Source: Tistrella mobilis
GTDB lineage: Bacteria; Pseudomonadota; Alphaproteobacteria; Tistrellales; Tistrellaceae
NCBI RefSeq assembly: GCF_041468085.1
Contig: NZ_CP121017.1
Span: 4,561,501 to 4,625,500 of the forward strand
DNA: 64,000 nucleotides
Reading direction: 5' to 3'
A model generated the notes under the pieces. It saw nothing but the letters and a program-made list of their open reading frames with translations, was not told where the DNA came from and ran no database searches. Of the stretch, positions 33,919 through 43,551 are shown piece after piece. The first letter of the stretch is position 1. Every line of letters starts with the position of its first letter. The position numbers and the translations under genes are program-made.

Positions 33919-34994
33919 GCGGGATCTCCTTCGGTGGTCGTCGTACCGGCCGCGTTCCGGTCGCGCGGCCCGGTGCAGCCGCGGGCATCCCAGGGCAGGG
34001 CCTCGTCCAGCCAATCGGCCAGATCGTGCAGGGCGGGATGCACGAGATCCCGTTCGATCAGCCCCCAGACCCGCGGCTGGTAGTTCAGGTAGCGCGGCTT
34101 GCCGTCGCGCAGATGCAGCCTTGCGAAGATGCCGGCGATCTTCATGTTGCGCTGGGCACCCAGAATGGCCAGTTCAGTGCGGAACGCGTCGCCGTCCAGA
34201 GCATCCCGCCTGCGGCGCAGATAGCGCTCCACCATCGCCTCGGCCAGATCCGGTGCGACGTCGCGGCGGGCATCCTCCAGCAGCGAAACCAGATCATAGC
34301 CGGGATGGCCGATCAGCGCGTCCTGGAAGTCGATCAGCCCTACCCGCGACAAGCCGCGCCGGGCCGGCATCCACAGCAGATTTTCGGCATGATAATCGCG
34401 CAGCACCAGAACCTCGGGCCGCGCCACCTGGTCGATCAGCGGTCTCAGCCGGTCGAGAAAGCCCGCGCGTTCGGTCGCGGTCGCCCCCCGGCCAAGCGCC
34501 AGCGGCCAGTACCAGTCGATCAGCAGCAGCGCCTCGCGTTCGAGCGTCGCCGCGTCGTAGACCGGCACATCCAGCGCCGCCGCCCCCGGGCGATCATGAA
34601 GATCGGCCAGCAAGTCGACCGCAGCCGCATAGATCGCCGTCTCAAGCGTCGGGTCGCGGTCCAGCACCACCCGGACCAGATCGTCGCCCAGATCCTCCTG
34701 CAGCACGAAGCCGGTCTCGGGGTCGGCCGCCAGGATGGTTGGCGCGGCATATCCCATCGCTTTCAGATGTGCCGCCACCTTCAGGAAGGGGCGCACATCT
34801 TCATGCGGCGGCGGCGCGTCCATCAGCACGGCGGTCTGGCGATCGAGCTTCAGCCGGTCATAGCGCCGGAACGAGGCATCGCCCGCCAGCACCGTGCGTT
34901 CGGCACCGCGCCAGCCGGCACGGGCGACGAAGCGGGCGCGATCGAGATCGCGGGCATCGGTCGGGACCGGGGCTGCGGAAGGGGTATCGGTCAT
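33915..34994 (-). CDS. amgK: N-acetylmuramate/N-acetylglucosamine anomeric kinase
   Basis: A 359-residue aminoglycoside-phosphotransferase-fold kinase that phosphorylates the anomeric hydroxyl of MurNAc and GlcNAc in cell-wall recycling. Visible motifs are LAGDASFRRYDRL (nucleotide loop), FVLQEDLGDDLV, the catalytic VLRDYHAENLLW (Asp base, Asn metal ligand) and VGLIDFQDALIGHPGYDL (metal Asp). The start at 34994 shares ATGA with the tsaE stop; an ATG two codons earlier is possible. Its own stop overlaps murU in the same way. Confidence 0.88.
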   Translation of the reverse strand: MTDTPSAAPVPTDARDLDRARFVARAGWRGAERTVLAGDASFRRYDRLKLDRQTAVLMDAPPPHEDVRPFLKVAAHLKAMGYAAPTILAADPETGFVLQEDLGDDLVRVVLDRDPTLETAIYAAAVDLLADLHDRPGAAALDVPVYDAATLEREALLLIDWYWPLALGRGATATERAGFLDRLRPLIDQVARPEVLVLRDYHAENLLWMPARRGLSRVGLIDFQDALIGHPGYDLVSLLEDARRDVAPDLAEAMVERYLRRRRDALDGDAFRTELAILGAQRNMKIAGIFARLHLRDGKPRYLNYQPRVWGLIERDLVHPALHDLADWLDEALPWDARGCTGPRDRNAAGTTTTEGDPA

Positions 34995-35569
34995 GAGCAT
35001 GTCCGTGGCGGTGAACCGGGCGTGGCCGGGTTCCCAGAGGTAAGGTGGCCAAGCCGGGCCGTCCAGTCGCCCGAGGGGTGGAGCGTCACCAGCCGGGCGC
35101 CGTCGGGCGCAATGGTGATCGACAGGCGGAGCGCGCCCGGATCGAGCCGGCCGCCGGCGCGATCGGGCCATTCGATCAATGCGAGCCCGTCTTCCGCAGC
35201 CTCCCACAGCCCCAGCTCGTCGATCTCGTCCGGATCCTCGATCCGGTAGAGATCGGCATGGACGACCTGAATGTCCGGCAGGTCATACTGCTGGACGAGC
35301 GTGAAGGTGGGGCTCGGCACCTCGATCGCGGCACCGGCAAGGGCGCGGATCAGCGCACGCGAAAATGCGGTCTTGCCGGCGCCCAGATCGCCGTCGAGCA
35401 GGACCATGCCGCCCGCAGCCATCACGGGGGCGAGGCTCCGGGCAAAGGCCTCCGTCTCCGCCTCGCTCGCGAGGCGGACCACCGGCGCCGGGGCACCGGT
35501 TCCGCCGGTTTCGGGGGCCCGACAGCTGCGGGATCCCGGGCCGGCGCCATGGCGGATCGTCATGCACAT
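34991..35569 (-). CDS. tsaE: tRNA threonylcarbamoyladenosine biosynthesis ATPase TsaE
   Basis: An ATPase that works with TsaB and TsaD to install t6A37 on tRNAs reading ANN codons. The 192-residue protein has the Walker A motif LDGDLGAGKTAFSR, EVPSPTFTLVQQY and the conserved HADLYRIEDPDEIDELGLWE. The N-terminal 30 residues are low complexity. ATG codons at 35569 and 35563 are both possible, and neither has a strong ribosome site. It is the first gene of the minus-strand operon tsaE-amgK-murU-addB-addA. Confidence 0.93.
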   Translation of the reverse strand: MCMTIRHGAGPGSRSCRAPETGGTGAPAPVVRLASEAETEAFARSLAPVMAAGGMVLLDGDLGAGKTAFSRALIRALAGAAIEVPSPTFTLVQQYDLPDIQVVHADLYRIEDPDEIDELGLWEAAEDGLALIEWPDRAGGRLDPGALRLSITIAPDGARLVTLHPSGDWTARLGHLTSGNPATPGSPPRTCS

Positions 35570-35893
35570 CCGCGGGTTCTAGCCTGTCGGCGCGGCCGCG
35601 GCAATGGCCGCCTTGCGGCAGCGGCTTGACAAGCACCCCCGGACTGAGTCACAAGCCTGATCTTCGCGCGAAGGCGGGCGACATTCCGTCGCCATTGCCC
35701 TTGTGCGGAACGTCACGCCGATCGATCTTCAGCATCACGACCCGAAACGGGCGCCGATGCCGGGGGCCGGCCGGCGCCCGCCCGGTCGGGCGATACAGAC
35801 CTTCGGCGACGAAGGCATGTGTCCCCGCCGATGGGAGCATCAGAGGCCGGCGATCGTCGCAGGCCCGCTCCGAGCGAGACGGAAACCGATACG
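35570..35893. other. Divergent intergenic region between tsaE and ffh
   Basis: 324 bases holding promoters for both operons. A TTGACA hexamer at 35626-35631 faces ffh, with only a poor -10 (TCACAA) at 17-base spacing. I saw no SRP RNA, no other RNA gene and no credible small protein. Confidence 0.4.
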
Positions 35894-37249
35894 ATGTTCG
35901 AGAATCTGACCGGCCGGCTCGGCGAGGTCTTCGACCGCCTGAAGCGCCGTGGTGCGCTGACCGAAGCCGACGTGACCGCGGCGCTGCGCGAAGTGCGCAT
36001 CGCGCTGCTGGAAGCCGACGTTGCCCTCCCCGTCGTCAAGGACTTCATCTCTGCCGTGCGCGAACGCGCCGTCGGCCAGGAGGTGCTGCGCGGTATCAAT
36101 CCCGCGCAGATGGTCATCAAGATCGTCCACGACCACCTGACGGAGATGCTGGGCGGCGATGCGGTCGAGGTCGACCTGAACGCACCCGCGCCGGTCGCGA
36201 TCATGATGGTCGGCCTGCAGGGCTCGGGCAAGACCACCACCTCCGCCAAGCTCGCCCGCCGGTTCCGGCTGCGCGACAAGAAGCGCGTCCTGCTCGCCTC
36301 GCTCGACGTCTACCGTCCGGCGGCGCAGCAGCAGCTGGAAGTGCTGGCGAAGCAGGCCGAGGTCGGCAGCCTGCCGATCGTCTTCGGCGAAAAGCCGGTC
36401 GCCATTGCCGAGCGCGCGATGAAGATCGCGGCCCGGGAAGGCTATGACGTCGTCATCCTCGACACCGCCGGCCGGCTGCACATCGACGATGTGCTGATGG
36501 ACGAGGTCGCGGCGGTCAAGTCGAAGGCCCGCCCGCACGAAACCATCCTGGTCGCCGACGCCATGACCGGCCAGGACGCGGTGACCATTGCCAAGACCTT
36601 TCAGGACCGGGTCGGTCTGACCGGCATCGCGCTGACCCGCGTCGACGGCGACGCCCGCGGCGGTGCGGCGCTGGCCATGCGCTCGGTGACCGGCAAGCCG
36701 ATCAAGCTGCTGGGCCAGGGCGAAAAGCTCGACCAGCTTGAGACCTTCCACCCCGAGCGTATCGCGTCGCGCATCCTCGGCATGGGTGACGTGGTCTCGC
36801 TGGTGGAAAAAGCGGCCGAGACCATTGATCGCGAAGAGGCCGAAAAGCTCGCCGCCAAGATCCAGAAGGGCACGGGCTTCGACCTCGACGACATGGCCAA
36901 GCAGTTGCGCCAGCTGCGCAAGATGGGCGGCATGAAAGGCATGCTCGGCATGCTGCCGGGTGTCGCCAAGATGAAAGCCCAGCTGAACGAGGCCAAGCTG
37001 GACGAGAAGATCCTGGTTCGTCAGGAGGCGATCATCATGTCGATGACGCCGAAGGAACGCCGCAATCCCGAGATCATCAAGGCCTCGCGCAAGAAGCGCA
37101 TCGCGGCCGGCTCGGGCAGCAGCGTCCAGGACGTGAACAAGCTGCTCAAGCAGCACCAGGATATGGCCAAGATGATGAAGCAGGTCGGCAAGCTCGGCAA
37201 GAAGGGCATGATGCGCGGCGGCCTGCAGAACCTGTTGCCGCGCATGTGA
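35894..37249 (+). CDS. ffh: Signal recognition particle protein Ffh
   Basis: A GTPase that binds signal sequences and 4.5S RNA and delivers ribosomes to FtsY for membrane insertion. The 451 residues contain the N domain (MFENLTGRLGEVFDRL), the G domain with GLQGSGKTTTSAKLA, LLASLDVYRPAA, ILDTAGRLHID, TRVDGDARGGAAL and GQGEKLDQLETF, and a Met-rich M domain (MKGMLGMLPG, MTPKERRNPEIIK, MAKMMKQ). The start MFENLTGRLG is the family norm. It leads the ffh-rpsP-rimM-trmD-rplS translation cluster. Confidence 0.97.
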   Translation: MFENLTGRLGEVFDRLKRRGALTEADVTAALREVRIALLEADVALPVVKDFISAVRERAVGQEVLRGINPAQMVIKIVHDHLTEMLGGDAVEVDLNAPAPVAIMMVGLQGSGKTTTSAKLARRFRLRDKKRVLLASLDVYRPAAQQQLEVLAKQAEVGSLPIVFGEKPVAIAERAMKIAAREGYDVVILDTAGRLHIDDVLMDEVAAVKSKARPHETILVADAMTGQDAVTIAKTFQDRVGLTGIALTRVDGDARGGAALAMRSVTGKPIKLLGQGEKLDQLETFHPERIASRILGMGDVVSLVEKAAETIDREEAEKLAAKIQKGTGFDLDDMAKQLRQLRKMGGMKGMLGMLPGVAKMKAQLNEAKLDEKILVRQEAIIMSMTPKERRNPEIIKASRKKRIAAGSGSSVQDVNKLLKQHQDMAKMMKQVGKLGKKGMMRGGLQNLLPRM

Positions 37250-37349
37250 TGACCCGGCCTCTGCGGCCGTCTCGATACTGCGCGCACGTTTCCACTGATC
37301 CCCGTCTCTCCAAAGAAGACACCACCTCCGGAACAGGACCCCGAATCAG

Positions 37350-37715
37350 ATGTCCGTGAAGATCCGCCTGACCCGCCTCGGTGCGAAGAAGAGCCCCGTC
37401 TACCGCATCGTCGTTGCCAATTCGCGCAACGCCCGTGACGGCGCCTACATCGAGAAGATCGGCACCTACAACCCGCTGGCGGCCAAGGACGATCCGAGCC
37501 GCGTCGTGCTGAACACCGAGCGCGCCCAGTACTGGGTCGGCGTCGGCGCCCAGCCGACCGACCGCGTCGCCCGCTTCCTGGCCGCCGCCGGCATCATCGC
37601 CAAGGTCGACCGCAGCAACCCGACCAAGGGCAAGCCGAAGGCGAAGGCGCAGGAGCGCATGAAGGAAGCGGCCGCCGCCGCTGCCGCCGCCGAAGCCGCT
37701 GCCGCCGAGGCCTGA
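37350..37715 (+). CDS. rpsP: 30S ribosomal protein S16
   Basis: A small-subunit assembly protein. Residues 1-80 are the conserved core ([34 protein letters not shown]). The tail of about 40 residues is Lys- and then Ala/Glu-rich, as in many alphaproteobacterial S16 proteins. It lies 100 bases after ffh and 49 before rimM in the standard order. Confidence 0.97.
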   Translation: MSVKIRLTRLGAKKSPVYRIVVANSRNARDGAYIEKIGTYNPLAAKDDPSRVVLNTERAQYWVGVGAQPTDRVARFLAAAGIIAKVDRSNPTKGKPKAKAQERMKEAAAAAAAAEAAAAEA

Positions 37716-37764
37716 TCCGGACCGGATCTTCCGGCCTGATCCATAAAGGGAATGCCGTTCATCC

Positions 37765-38346
37765 ATGTCCCGTTCCGGACGTCCCGCCGGTCCCGCCGGG
37801 GGCCGGGCTGCCCCGCCGCAGCCCGCCCCGGTCGATCCGGCAGAACTGGTCTGCATCGCCGAGTTTGCCGCCCCTCAGGGGGTGCGCGGGCTGGTGCGTC
37901 TGCGCCCGTTCACCGAGGATCCCGAGGCGGTGGCGGATTACGGCCCCCTCTATGACCGCACCGGCACCCGCGCCTTCCGCATCCGCATCACCGGCCCCCA
38001 CAAGGTGGGGCTGGTGGTGAAGGTGGAGGGCGTGGACGACCGCGACGCCGCCGCCGCTCTCACCGGCATCCGGCTCCATGTCCCCCGCTCTGCCCTGCCG
38101 CCGATCGAGGACGACGAAGAGACCTGGTACCATGCCGATCTGATCGGTATGGAGGTGGTGGATCAGGCCGGTGCCGTGGTGGGCCGGGTACGGGCCGTCC
38201 ATGATTTCGGCGCGGGCGACGTGCTCGAGATCGACCGGCCGGGCGATAAGGCATCGCTGATGCTGCCCTTCACCCGTGACTATGTTCCCGAGGTGTCGGT
38301 TGCGACCGGGCGGATGGTGATCGATCCGCCGGAGGGGCTCGAATGA
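37765..38346 (+). CDS. rimM: Ribosome maturation factor RimM
   Basis: Binds S19 and assists 30S head maturation. The 193-residue protein has a Pro/Ala-rich N-terminal extension of about 25 residues. The core follows: [26 protein letters not shown], and a PRC-barrel domain with [25 protein letters not shown] and [12 protein letters not shown]. The stop overlaps the trmD start by 4 bases. Confidence 0.95.
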   Translation: MSRSGRPAGPAGGRAAPPQPAPVDPAELVCIAEFAAPQGVRGLVRLRPFTEDPEAVADYGPLYDRTGTRAFRIRITGPHKVGLVVKVEGVDDRDAAAALTGIRLHVPRSALPPIEDDEETWYHADLIGMEVVDQAGAVVGRVRAVHDFGAGDVLEIDRPGDKASLMLPFTRDYVPEVSVATGRMVIDPPEGLE

Positions 38347-39119
38347 GCGGCCCTGCGGCAGAAATACCTGCGGACGAGGGCGAGGTCGCCGGAACCGGGG
38401 TTCCCTGGTCGGCCGAAATCCTGACCCTCTATCCCGAGATGTTTCCCGGGCCGCTGGGGCATTCCCTGGCGGGCCGGGCGCTCGACCGCGGGCTTTGGAC
38501 GCTTGGCGTAACGCAGCTGCGCGATTACGGCCTCGGCCGGCATCGCGCGGTCGACGACACGCCGTCCGGGGGTGGTCCCGGCATGGTCATGAGGGCCGAT
38601 GTTCTGGCTCCCGCGATCGATGCCGCGATCGAAAAATGCCCCGGCCACGCCTTGATTTACTTGACTCCGCGCGGGCAACCGCTTACCCAATCGCGGATCA
38701 GACGTCTGGCCGCCGGGCCCGGCGTCATTGTCCTGTGCGGCCGGTTCGAGGGCGTGGATCAACGCCTTCTTGACGCCCGGCCGTTCGAGGAGATCTGCCT
38801 CGGCGATTTTATCCTCTCCGGTGGGGAACTCGCAGCGTTGGTCATGATCGACGCTTGTGTGCGCCTGTTGCCGGGCGTCATGGGAGCTCATGCCTCCCAG
38901 GCGGAGGAAAGTTTCGAGGACGACCTGCTCGAATATCCGCATTACACCCGTCCCGATGTCTGGGAGGGGCGCGCGGTGCCTGAGGTTCTGACCTCGGGTC
39001 ACCACGAACGGATCCGGGCCTGGAGACAGGACCGGGCAGAGGCGGTGACGCGGGAGCGACGGCCCGATCTGTGGGCGCGGCGTGAGGCGCGCCGCCGCGG
39101 CAGCGGCGGCGGGACCTGA
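38343..39119 (+). CDS. trmD: tRNA (guanosine(37)-N1)-methyltransferase
   Basis: A SPOUT-class methyltransferase that makes m1G37 and prevents frameshifting. The 258-residue protein has a non-conserved N-terminal extension of about 25 residues. It then shows [40 protein letters not shown], the knot region [10 protein letters not shown] and [11 protein letters not shown], and [33 protein letters not shown] and the C-terminal domain follow. ATGA overlap with rimM indicates translational coupling. Confidence 0.96.
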   Translation: MSGPAAEIPADEGEVAGTGVPWSAEILTLYPEMFPGPLGHSLAGRALDRGLWTLGVTQLRDYGLGRHRAVDDTPSGGGPGMVMRADVLAPAIDAAIEKCPGHALIYLTPRGQPLTQSRIRRLAAGPGVIVLCGRFEGVDQRLLDARPFEEICLGDFILSGGELAALVMIDACVRLLPGVMGAHASQAEESFEDDLLEYPHYTRPDVWEGRAVPEVLTSGHHERIRAWRQDRAEAVTRERRPDLWARREARRRGSGGGT

Positions 39120-39314
39120 CGCCGCGCAGCCTTGCCGGCCCCGATTCCGGGACATCGGCCAAGGTCGCCGGAAGAAGCTGAAGACCTGGAAGACCTCCCG
39201 GATCATCCGGGAAAGCATTGACTTGAAACTGGCCTGCGCCCGGGGCGCGGCCCCCAACATGGCGATGGCAGGCGGCCCGGTCCGCCCGCCGGATGTCGAA
39301 AGAGGTAGGGTGCG

Positions 39315-39695
39315 ATGAACATCATCCAGCAGCTCGAACAGGAGCAGATCGCGCAGCTGACCGCCGCCCGCGCCGTGCCGGATTTCGAGCCGGGCGACAC
39401 GGTGCGCGTGAACCTGCGCGTCGTCGAGGGCAACCGCGAGCGCGTGCAGGCCTATGAGGGCGTGTGCATCGCCCGCAAGGGCGGCTCGCTGAACGCCTCG
39501 TTCACCGTCCGCAAGATCTCGTATGGCGAGGGCGTCGAGCGCGTGTTCCCGCTCTACAGCCCGCTGATCGAGAGCATCGATGTGGTCCGCCGTGGCCGCG
39601 TGCGTCGCGCGAAGCTCTACTATCTGCGTGGCCGGACCGGTAAGGCCGCCCGCATCGCCGAGCGTCGCGACACCCGCGGTCAGGCTGCCAGCTGA
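39315..39695 (+). CDS. rplS: 50S ribosomal protein L19
   Basis: A large-subunit protein near the 30S interface. The 126 residues include [34 protein letters not shown], the conserved [11 protein letters not shown], and [23 protein letters not shown]. It is the last gene of the ffh cluster, 195 bases after trmD, and is followed by a strong terminator. Confidence 0.97.
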   Translation: MNIIQQLEQEQIAQLTAARAVPDFEPGDTVRVNLRVVEGNRERVQAYEGVCIARKGGSLNASFTVRKISYGEGVERVFPLYSPLIESIDVVRRGRVRRAKLYYLRGRTGKAARIAERRDTRGQAAS

Positions 39696-39728
39696 TCCCT
39701 TCGGGACCAGCAGCCGCAGGGCTTCGAG

Positions 39729-39762
39729 CCGCCGGTCTTCCTTCGGGAAGGCCGGCGGTTTT
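39729..39762 (+). terminator. Rho-independent terminator after rplS
   Basis: CCGCCGG-CTTCC, loop TTCG and the complementary GGAAG-CCGGCGG, followed by TTTT. It begins 33 bases after the rplS stop and ends the translation cluster. Confidence 0.9.
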
Positions 39763-39837
39763 CGTTTGCACAGACACCGCTGTGACGTCCCGCCCCGCCC
39801 CTTCACCGTGCACAGACCGGCGAGCCGGAATGCCCAA

Positions 39838-39849
39838 TTGGTATACCAA
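39838..39849. promoter_or_regulatory. Palindromic operator candidate upstream of leuC
   Basis: A perfect 12-bp palindrome, TTGGTATACCAA, in an otherwise AT-rich patch of the 328-base rplS-leuC interval. It contains GGTATACC, the core shape recognised by FadR-subfamily GntR regulators. A TATTAT hexamer lies downstream at 39918-39923. No GntR gene is in the window, so the regulator is unidentified. No other gene is supported in this interval. Confidence 0.45.
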
Positions 39850-40023
39850 AATGGAGCCCCACCATCTAACTCTTTGAATTTGAACATTTCTTTCCGCTTC
39901 CCAAGGGCGCGGGGACATATTATTCTTGCCCTCGAAGCAGCCGATGCGACGCAATCTGTCGCGCAGCGGAAATCGCCGCCGTCAAGACGGCCCGCTGACC
40001 GCCCAAGCGTGAACGAGGAACCG

Positions 40024-41427
40024 ATGTCCGCCCCACGTACCCTGTACGACAAGATCTGGGAGAGCCACCTGGTCGAGAGCCGTGAGGACGGTTCGGCCCT
40101 GATCTATGTCGACCGCATGCTCATCCACGAGGTCACGAGCCCGCAGGCCTTCGAAGGTCTGCGTGTCGCCGGCCGCAAGCCGCGGCGCCTCGATGCGCTG
40201 CTGGCGGTGGCCGACCACAACGTGCCGACGCTGCAGCGGGCCCAGGGCATCGCGGATCCGGTTTCGCGCACCCAGGTCGAGACGCTGGAAGAGAACTGCG
40301 CCCATTTCGCCGTGCCCTATTTCCCGATCATGGACGACCGTCAGGGCATCGTGCACGTGATCGGCCCCGAGCAGGGCTTCACCCTGCCCGGCACGGTCAT
40401 CGTCTGCGGCGACAGCCACACCTCGACCCACGGCGCCTTCGGTGCCCTGGCCTTCGGCATCGGCACCTCCGAGGTCGAGCATGTGATGGCGACCCAGACC
40501 CTGGTCCAGTCGCCGTCGAAGACCATGCGGATCAATGTCGAGGGCGAACTGCCCCGGGGCGTGGGCCCCAAGGACATCGTGCTTGCGATCATCGGCCGCA
40601 TCGGTACCGGCGGCGCCACCGGCCGCGTGGTCGAATATGCCGGTTCGGCGATTCGCAGCCTGTCGATGGAAGGCCGGATGACGGTCTGCAACATGTCGAT
40701 CGAGGCGGGCGCCCGTGCCGGCCTGGTCGCCGTCGACGAGAAGACCATCGACTATCTGCGCGACCGGCCGATGTCGCCCAAGGGCGAGCTGTTCGAGCAG
40801 GCCGCCGCCTATTGGCGGACGCTGGTCTCCGACGAAGGCGCCGTGTTCGACTCCGAGATCACGATCGATGCCGCCAGCATCGTGCCGCAGGTGACCTGGG
40901 GCACCAGCCCGCAGGACGTGGCGCCGATCACCGGCACCGTGCCGAACCCGGCCGAGGTTGCAGACCCCATGCGTCGCGCGGCCATGGAGCGGGCGCTGAG
41001 CTATATGGGCCTCGAGCCCGGCACGCCGCTTGCCGCAGTGCCGGTGCAGAAGGTCTTCATCGGCTCGTGCACCAACGGCCGGATCGAGGATCTGCGCGAG
41101 GCGGCCGCCATCGCCCGCGGCCGCAAGGTGGCCCAGGGCGTGCAGGCGCTGGTCGTGCCCGGCTCGGGCCTGGTCAAGAAGCAGGCCGAGGCCGAGGGCC
41201 TGGACAAGATCTTCGTCGAAGCCGGTTTCGAATGGCGCGAGGCGGGCTGCTCCATGTGCCTCGCCATGAATGCCGACCGGCTGGGCGAGGGCGAGCGTTG
41301 CGCCTCCACCTCGAACCGCAATTTCGAAGGCCGGCAGGGCCGCGGTGGCCGCACCCATCTGATGAGCCCGTCGATGGCCGCCGCAGCTGCCATCTCCGGC
41401 ACGCTCGCCGATGTGCGCGCCCTCTGA
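40024..41427 (+). CDS. leuC: 3-isopropylmalate dehydratase large subunit
   Basis: Aconitase-family subunit that isomerises 2- to 3-isopropylmalate in leucine synthesis, holding the 4Fe-4S cluster. The 467 residues contain the cluster ligands in FIGSCTNGR and [10 protein letters not shown], plus [37 protein letters not shown] lies just ahead of the ATG at 40024. leuD follows after 38 bases. Confidence 0.97.
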   Translation: MSAPRTLYDKIWESHLVESREDGSALIYVDRMLIHEVTSPQAFEGLRVAGRKPRRLDALLAVADHNVPTLQRAQGIADPVSRTQVETLEENCAHFAVPYFPIMDDRQGIVHVIGPEQGFTLPGTVIVCGDSHTSTHGAFGALAFGIGTSEVEHVMATQTLVQSPSKTMRINVEGELPRGVGPKDIVLAIIGRIGTGGATGRVVEYAGSAIRSLSMEGRMTVCNMSIEAGARAGLVAVDEKTIDYLRDRPMSPKGELFEQAAAYWRTLVSDEGAVFDSEITIDAASIVPQVTWGTSPQDVAPITGTVPNPAEVADPMRRAAMERALSYMGLEPGTPLAAVPVQKVFIGSCTNGRIEDLREAAAIARGRKVAQGVQALVVPGSGLVKKQAEAEGLDKIFVEAGFEWREAGCSMCLAMNADRLGEGERCASTSNRNFEGRQGRGGRTHLMSPSMAAAAAISGTLADVRAL

Positions 41428-41465
41428 GCCCCGCTCCCAGAACTTCCGGCCGAAAGCCTGATCCC

Positions 41466-42083
41466 ATGGACAAGTTCACGACCCTGACCGGCATCGCCGC
41501 GTCCTTCCCGCGGGTCAATATCGACACCGACCTGATCATCCCGAAGCAGTATCTGACCACCATCAAGCGCACCGGCCTGGGTGTCGGCCTGTTCTCCGAC
41601 GTCCGCTATGATCGCGACGGCAACGAGACGAGCGATTTCGTGCTGAACAAGGCGCCGTGGCGCGAGGCGAAGATCCTGCTCGCCGGCGACAATTTCGGCT
41701 GCGGCTCCAGCCGTGAGCATGCTCCCTGGGCACTGCTCGATTTCGGCATCCGCTGCATCATCGCGCCGAGCTTCGCCGACATCTTCTACAACAACTGCTT
41801 CAAGAACGGCATCCTGCCGGTCAAGCTGGACGAGGCCCTGGTGCAGAGCCTGATGCCGCTGGCCGAGAACCCCGAGACCGCGGTGATGACCGTGGATCTG
41901 GCGGCGCAGGAGATCCGCGCTCAGGGCCGCGAGCCGATCCGTTTCGAGATCGACGGTTTCCGCCGTCACTGCCTGCTGGAAGGCCTCGACGACATCGGCA
42001 TCACGCTGACCTCGGAAGACCGGATCACCGCCTTCGAGGCGAAGCAGAAGGCCGCCCAGCCCTGGCTCTACGCCGACGGCTGA
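41466..42083 (+). CDS. leuD: 3-isopropylmalate dehydratase small subunit
   Basis: A 205-residue swivel-domain partner of LeuC. Characteristic parts are [22 protein letters not shown], the substrate-recognition stretch [19 protein letters not shown], and [22 protein letters not shown] stable hairpin separates it from leuB. Confidence 0.96.
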   Translation: MDKFTTLTGIAASFPRVNIDTDLIIPKQYLTTIKRTGLGVGLFSDVRYDRDGNETSDFVLNKAPWREAKILLAGDNFGCGSSREHAPWALLDFGIRCIIAPSFADIFYNNCFKNGILPVKLDEALVQSLMPLAENPETAVMTVDLAAQEIRAQGREPIRFEIDGFRRHCLLEGLDDIGITLTSEDRITAFEAKQKAAQPWLYADG

Positions 42084-42101
42084 ACGGCTGATCCGACCCT
42101 T

Positions 42102-42147
42102 GAAGATGGCCGCGGCGGGGAGGCAAGACCCGGCCGCGGCCGTCTTC
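42102..42147 (+). terminator. Hairpin between leuD and leuB (attenuator or partial terminator)
   Basis: GAAGATGGCCGCGGC (from 42102) pairs with the complementary GCCGCGGCCGTCTTC ending at 42147, with few mismatches. There is no T-run after it, so it may act as an RNA-stability element or reduce readthrough rather than terminate fully. Confidence 0.4.
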
Positions 42148-42208
42148 GATGCGACGACCGCTCCCCAGACGATCGCCCCCATTCGAGACAGAAAGACGGA
42201 CGCGACAC

Positions 42209-43318
42209 ATGGCCGCCAACAAGAAGCTGCTGATCCTGCCGGGTGACGGCATCGGCCCCGAAGTGATGGGCGAGGTTCGCCGCATCATCGGCTGGTTCGA
42301 GAAGGCCCGCGGGCTCTCCTTCGACATCGAGGAAGATCTGGTCGGCGGCGCCGCCATCGACGCCTACGGCACGCCGCTGGCGGACAAGACCCTGGATCTC
42401 GCCATGGGCGCCGATGCGGTGCTGCTGGGTGCGGTCGGCGGCCCGAAATGGGAGCCGCTGCCCTTCGAGATCCGCCCCGAGCGCGGCCTGCTGAAGCTGC
42501 GCAAGGAAATGCAGCTCTACGCGAACCTGCGCCCGGCGATCGTGTTCGACGAACTGGCGGACGCCTCGACGCTGAAGCGTGAGGTGGTGGCGGGTCTCGA
42601 CATCCTGATCATCCGCGAGCTGACCGGCGACCTCTATTTCGGCACGCCCCGCGGTGTCGAGACGCTGCCCGACGGCACCCGCCGCGGCATCAACACTATG
42701 GTCTATACCTCGCCGGAAGTCCGCCGGGTGGCCAAGATCGCCTTCGACCTGGCCCGCAAGCGCGGCTCGAAGGTCTGCTCGGTCGACAAGGCCAATGTGG
42801 TCGAGACCACCGAGATGTGGCGCGAAGAGGTCATCAAGCTCCATGGCGAGGGCTATGAGGACATCCAGCTCAGCCACATGTATGTCGACAATGCGGCCAT
42901 GCAGCTGGTCCGCAATCCGAAGCAGTTCGACGTCATCGTGACCGGCAACATCTTCGGCGACATCCTGTCGGACGAAGCCGCGATGCTGACCGGCTCGCTC
43001 GGCATGCTGCCCTCGGCCTCGCTGGGCGATCCCGACGAGACCGGCCGCCGCCGCGCCCTCTACGAGCCGGTGCATGGTTCGGCCCCCGACATCGCCGGCC
43101 AGGGCATCGCCAACCCGCTCGCCACCGTGCTCAGCTTCGCCATGATGCTGCGCTATTCCTTCGACCTCGACGAGGCGGCGAATCAGGTCGAGCAGGCGGT
43201 CCGCAACGTGCTGGCGCGTGGCCTGCGCACCGGCGACATCATGCAGCCCGGCATGACCCTGGTCTCGACCCAGGCCATGGGCGAGGCGATCGTCGAGGAG
43301 CTGGCGAAGCTCGGCTGA
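42209..43318 (+). CDS. leuB: 3-isopropylmalate dehydrogenase
   Basis: NAD-dependent oxidative decarboxylation of 3-isopropylmalate in leucine synthesis. The 369-residue enzyme starts [17 protein letters not shown]. It shows [10 protein letters not shown], the substrate arginines in [23 protein letters not shown], the catalytic [13 protein letters not shown], and the metal/NAD region [25 protein letters not shown] with [18 protein letters not shown]. The Asp for NAD specificity is in the same region. Confidence 0.97.
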   Translation: MAANKKLLILPGDGIGPEVMGEVRRIIGWFEKARGLSFDIEEDLVGGAAIDAYGTPLADKTLDLAMGADAVLLGAVGGPKWEPLPFEIRPERGLLKLRKEMQLYANLRPAIVFDELADASTLKREVVAGLDILIIRELTGDLYFGTPRGVETLPDGTRRGINTMVYTSPEVRRVAKIAFDLARKRGSKVCSVDKANVVETTEMWREEVIKLHGEGYEDIQLSHMYVDNAAMQLVRNPKQFDVIVTGNIFGDILSDEAAMLTGSLGMLPSASLGDPDETGRRRALYEPVHGSAPDIAGQGIANPLATVLSFAMMLRYSFDLDEAANQVEQAVRNVLARGLRTGDIMQPGMTLVSTQAMGEAIVEELAKLG

Positions 43319-43551
43319 GGCACCACGCCCCGGCCCCCGACCGGCCCTTGCCGAAACGATCTTTACGACGACATTCCGGCGGAGCCCTTCCATCGGCAGG
43401 GCTTCGTCCTTATGTTGCGCCCGCAAGGCATCGGCGGCTTCCGCTGGTGTCCGGCGGGCGCAATGCCGTTCCGGCCGCCCCCTCAGCGACGGGGCAACGG
43501 CGCCACGAACGGTGCCCCCGCCCTTTCCAGACGACATCGAAGGAAGACGTC

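Noticed and set aside
35570-35893. SRP RNA (ffs) or other small RNA next to ffh
   Set aside because: No 4.5S RNA tetraloop motif or conserved stem was found in this interval.
39944-40012. Small open frame of 22 codons immediately upstream of leuC, ending 11 bases before its ATG
   Set aside because: It is Arg-rich with only three leucine codons and no run of them, and there is no terminator/antiterminator pair, so it does not look like a leucine attenuator peptide.
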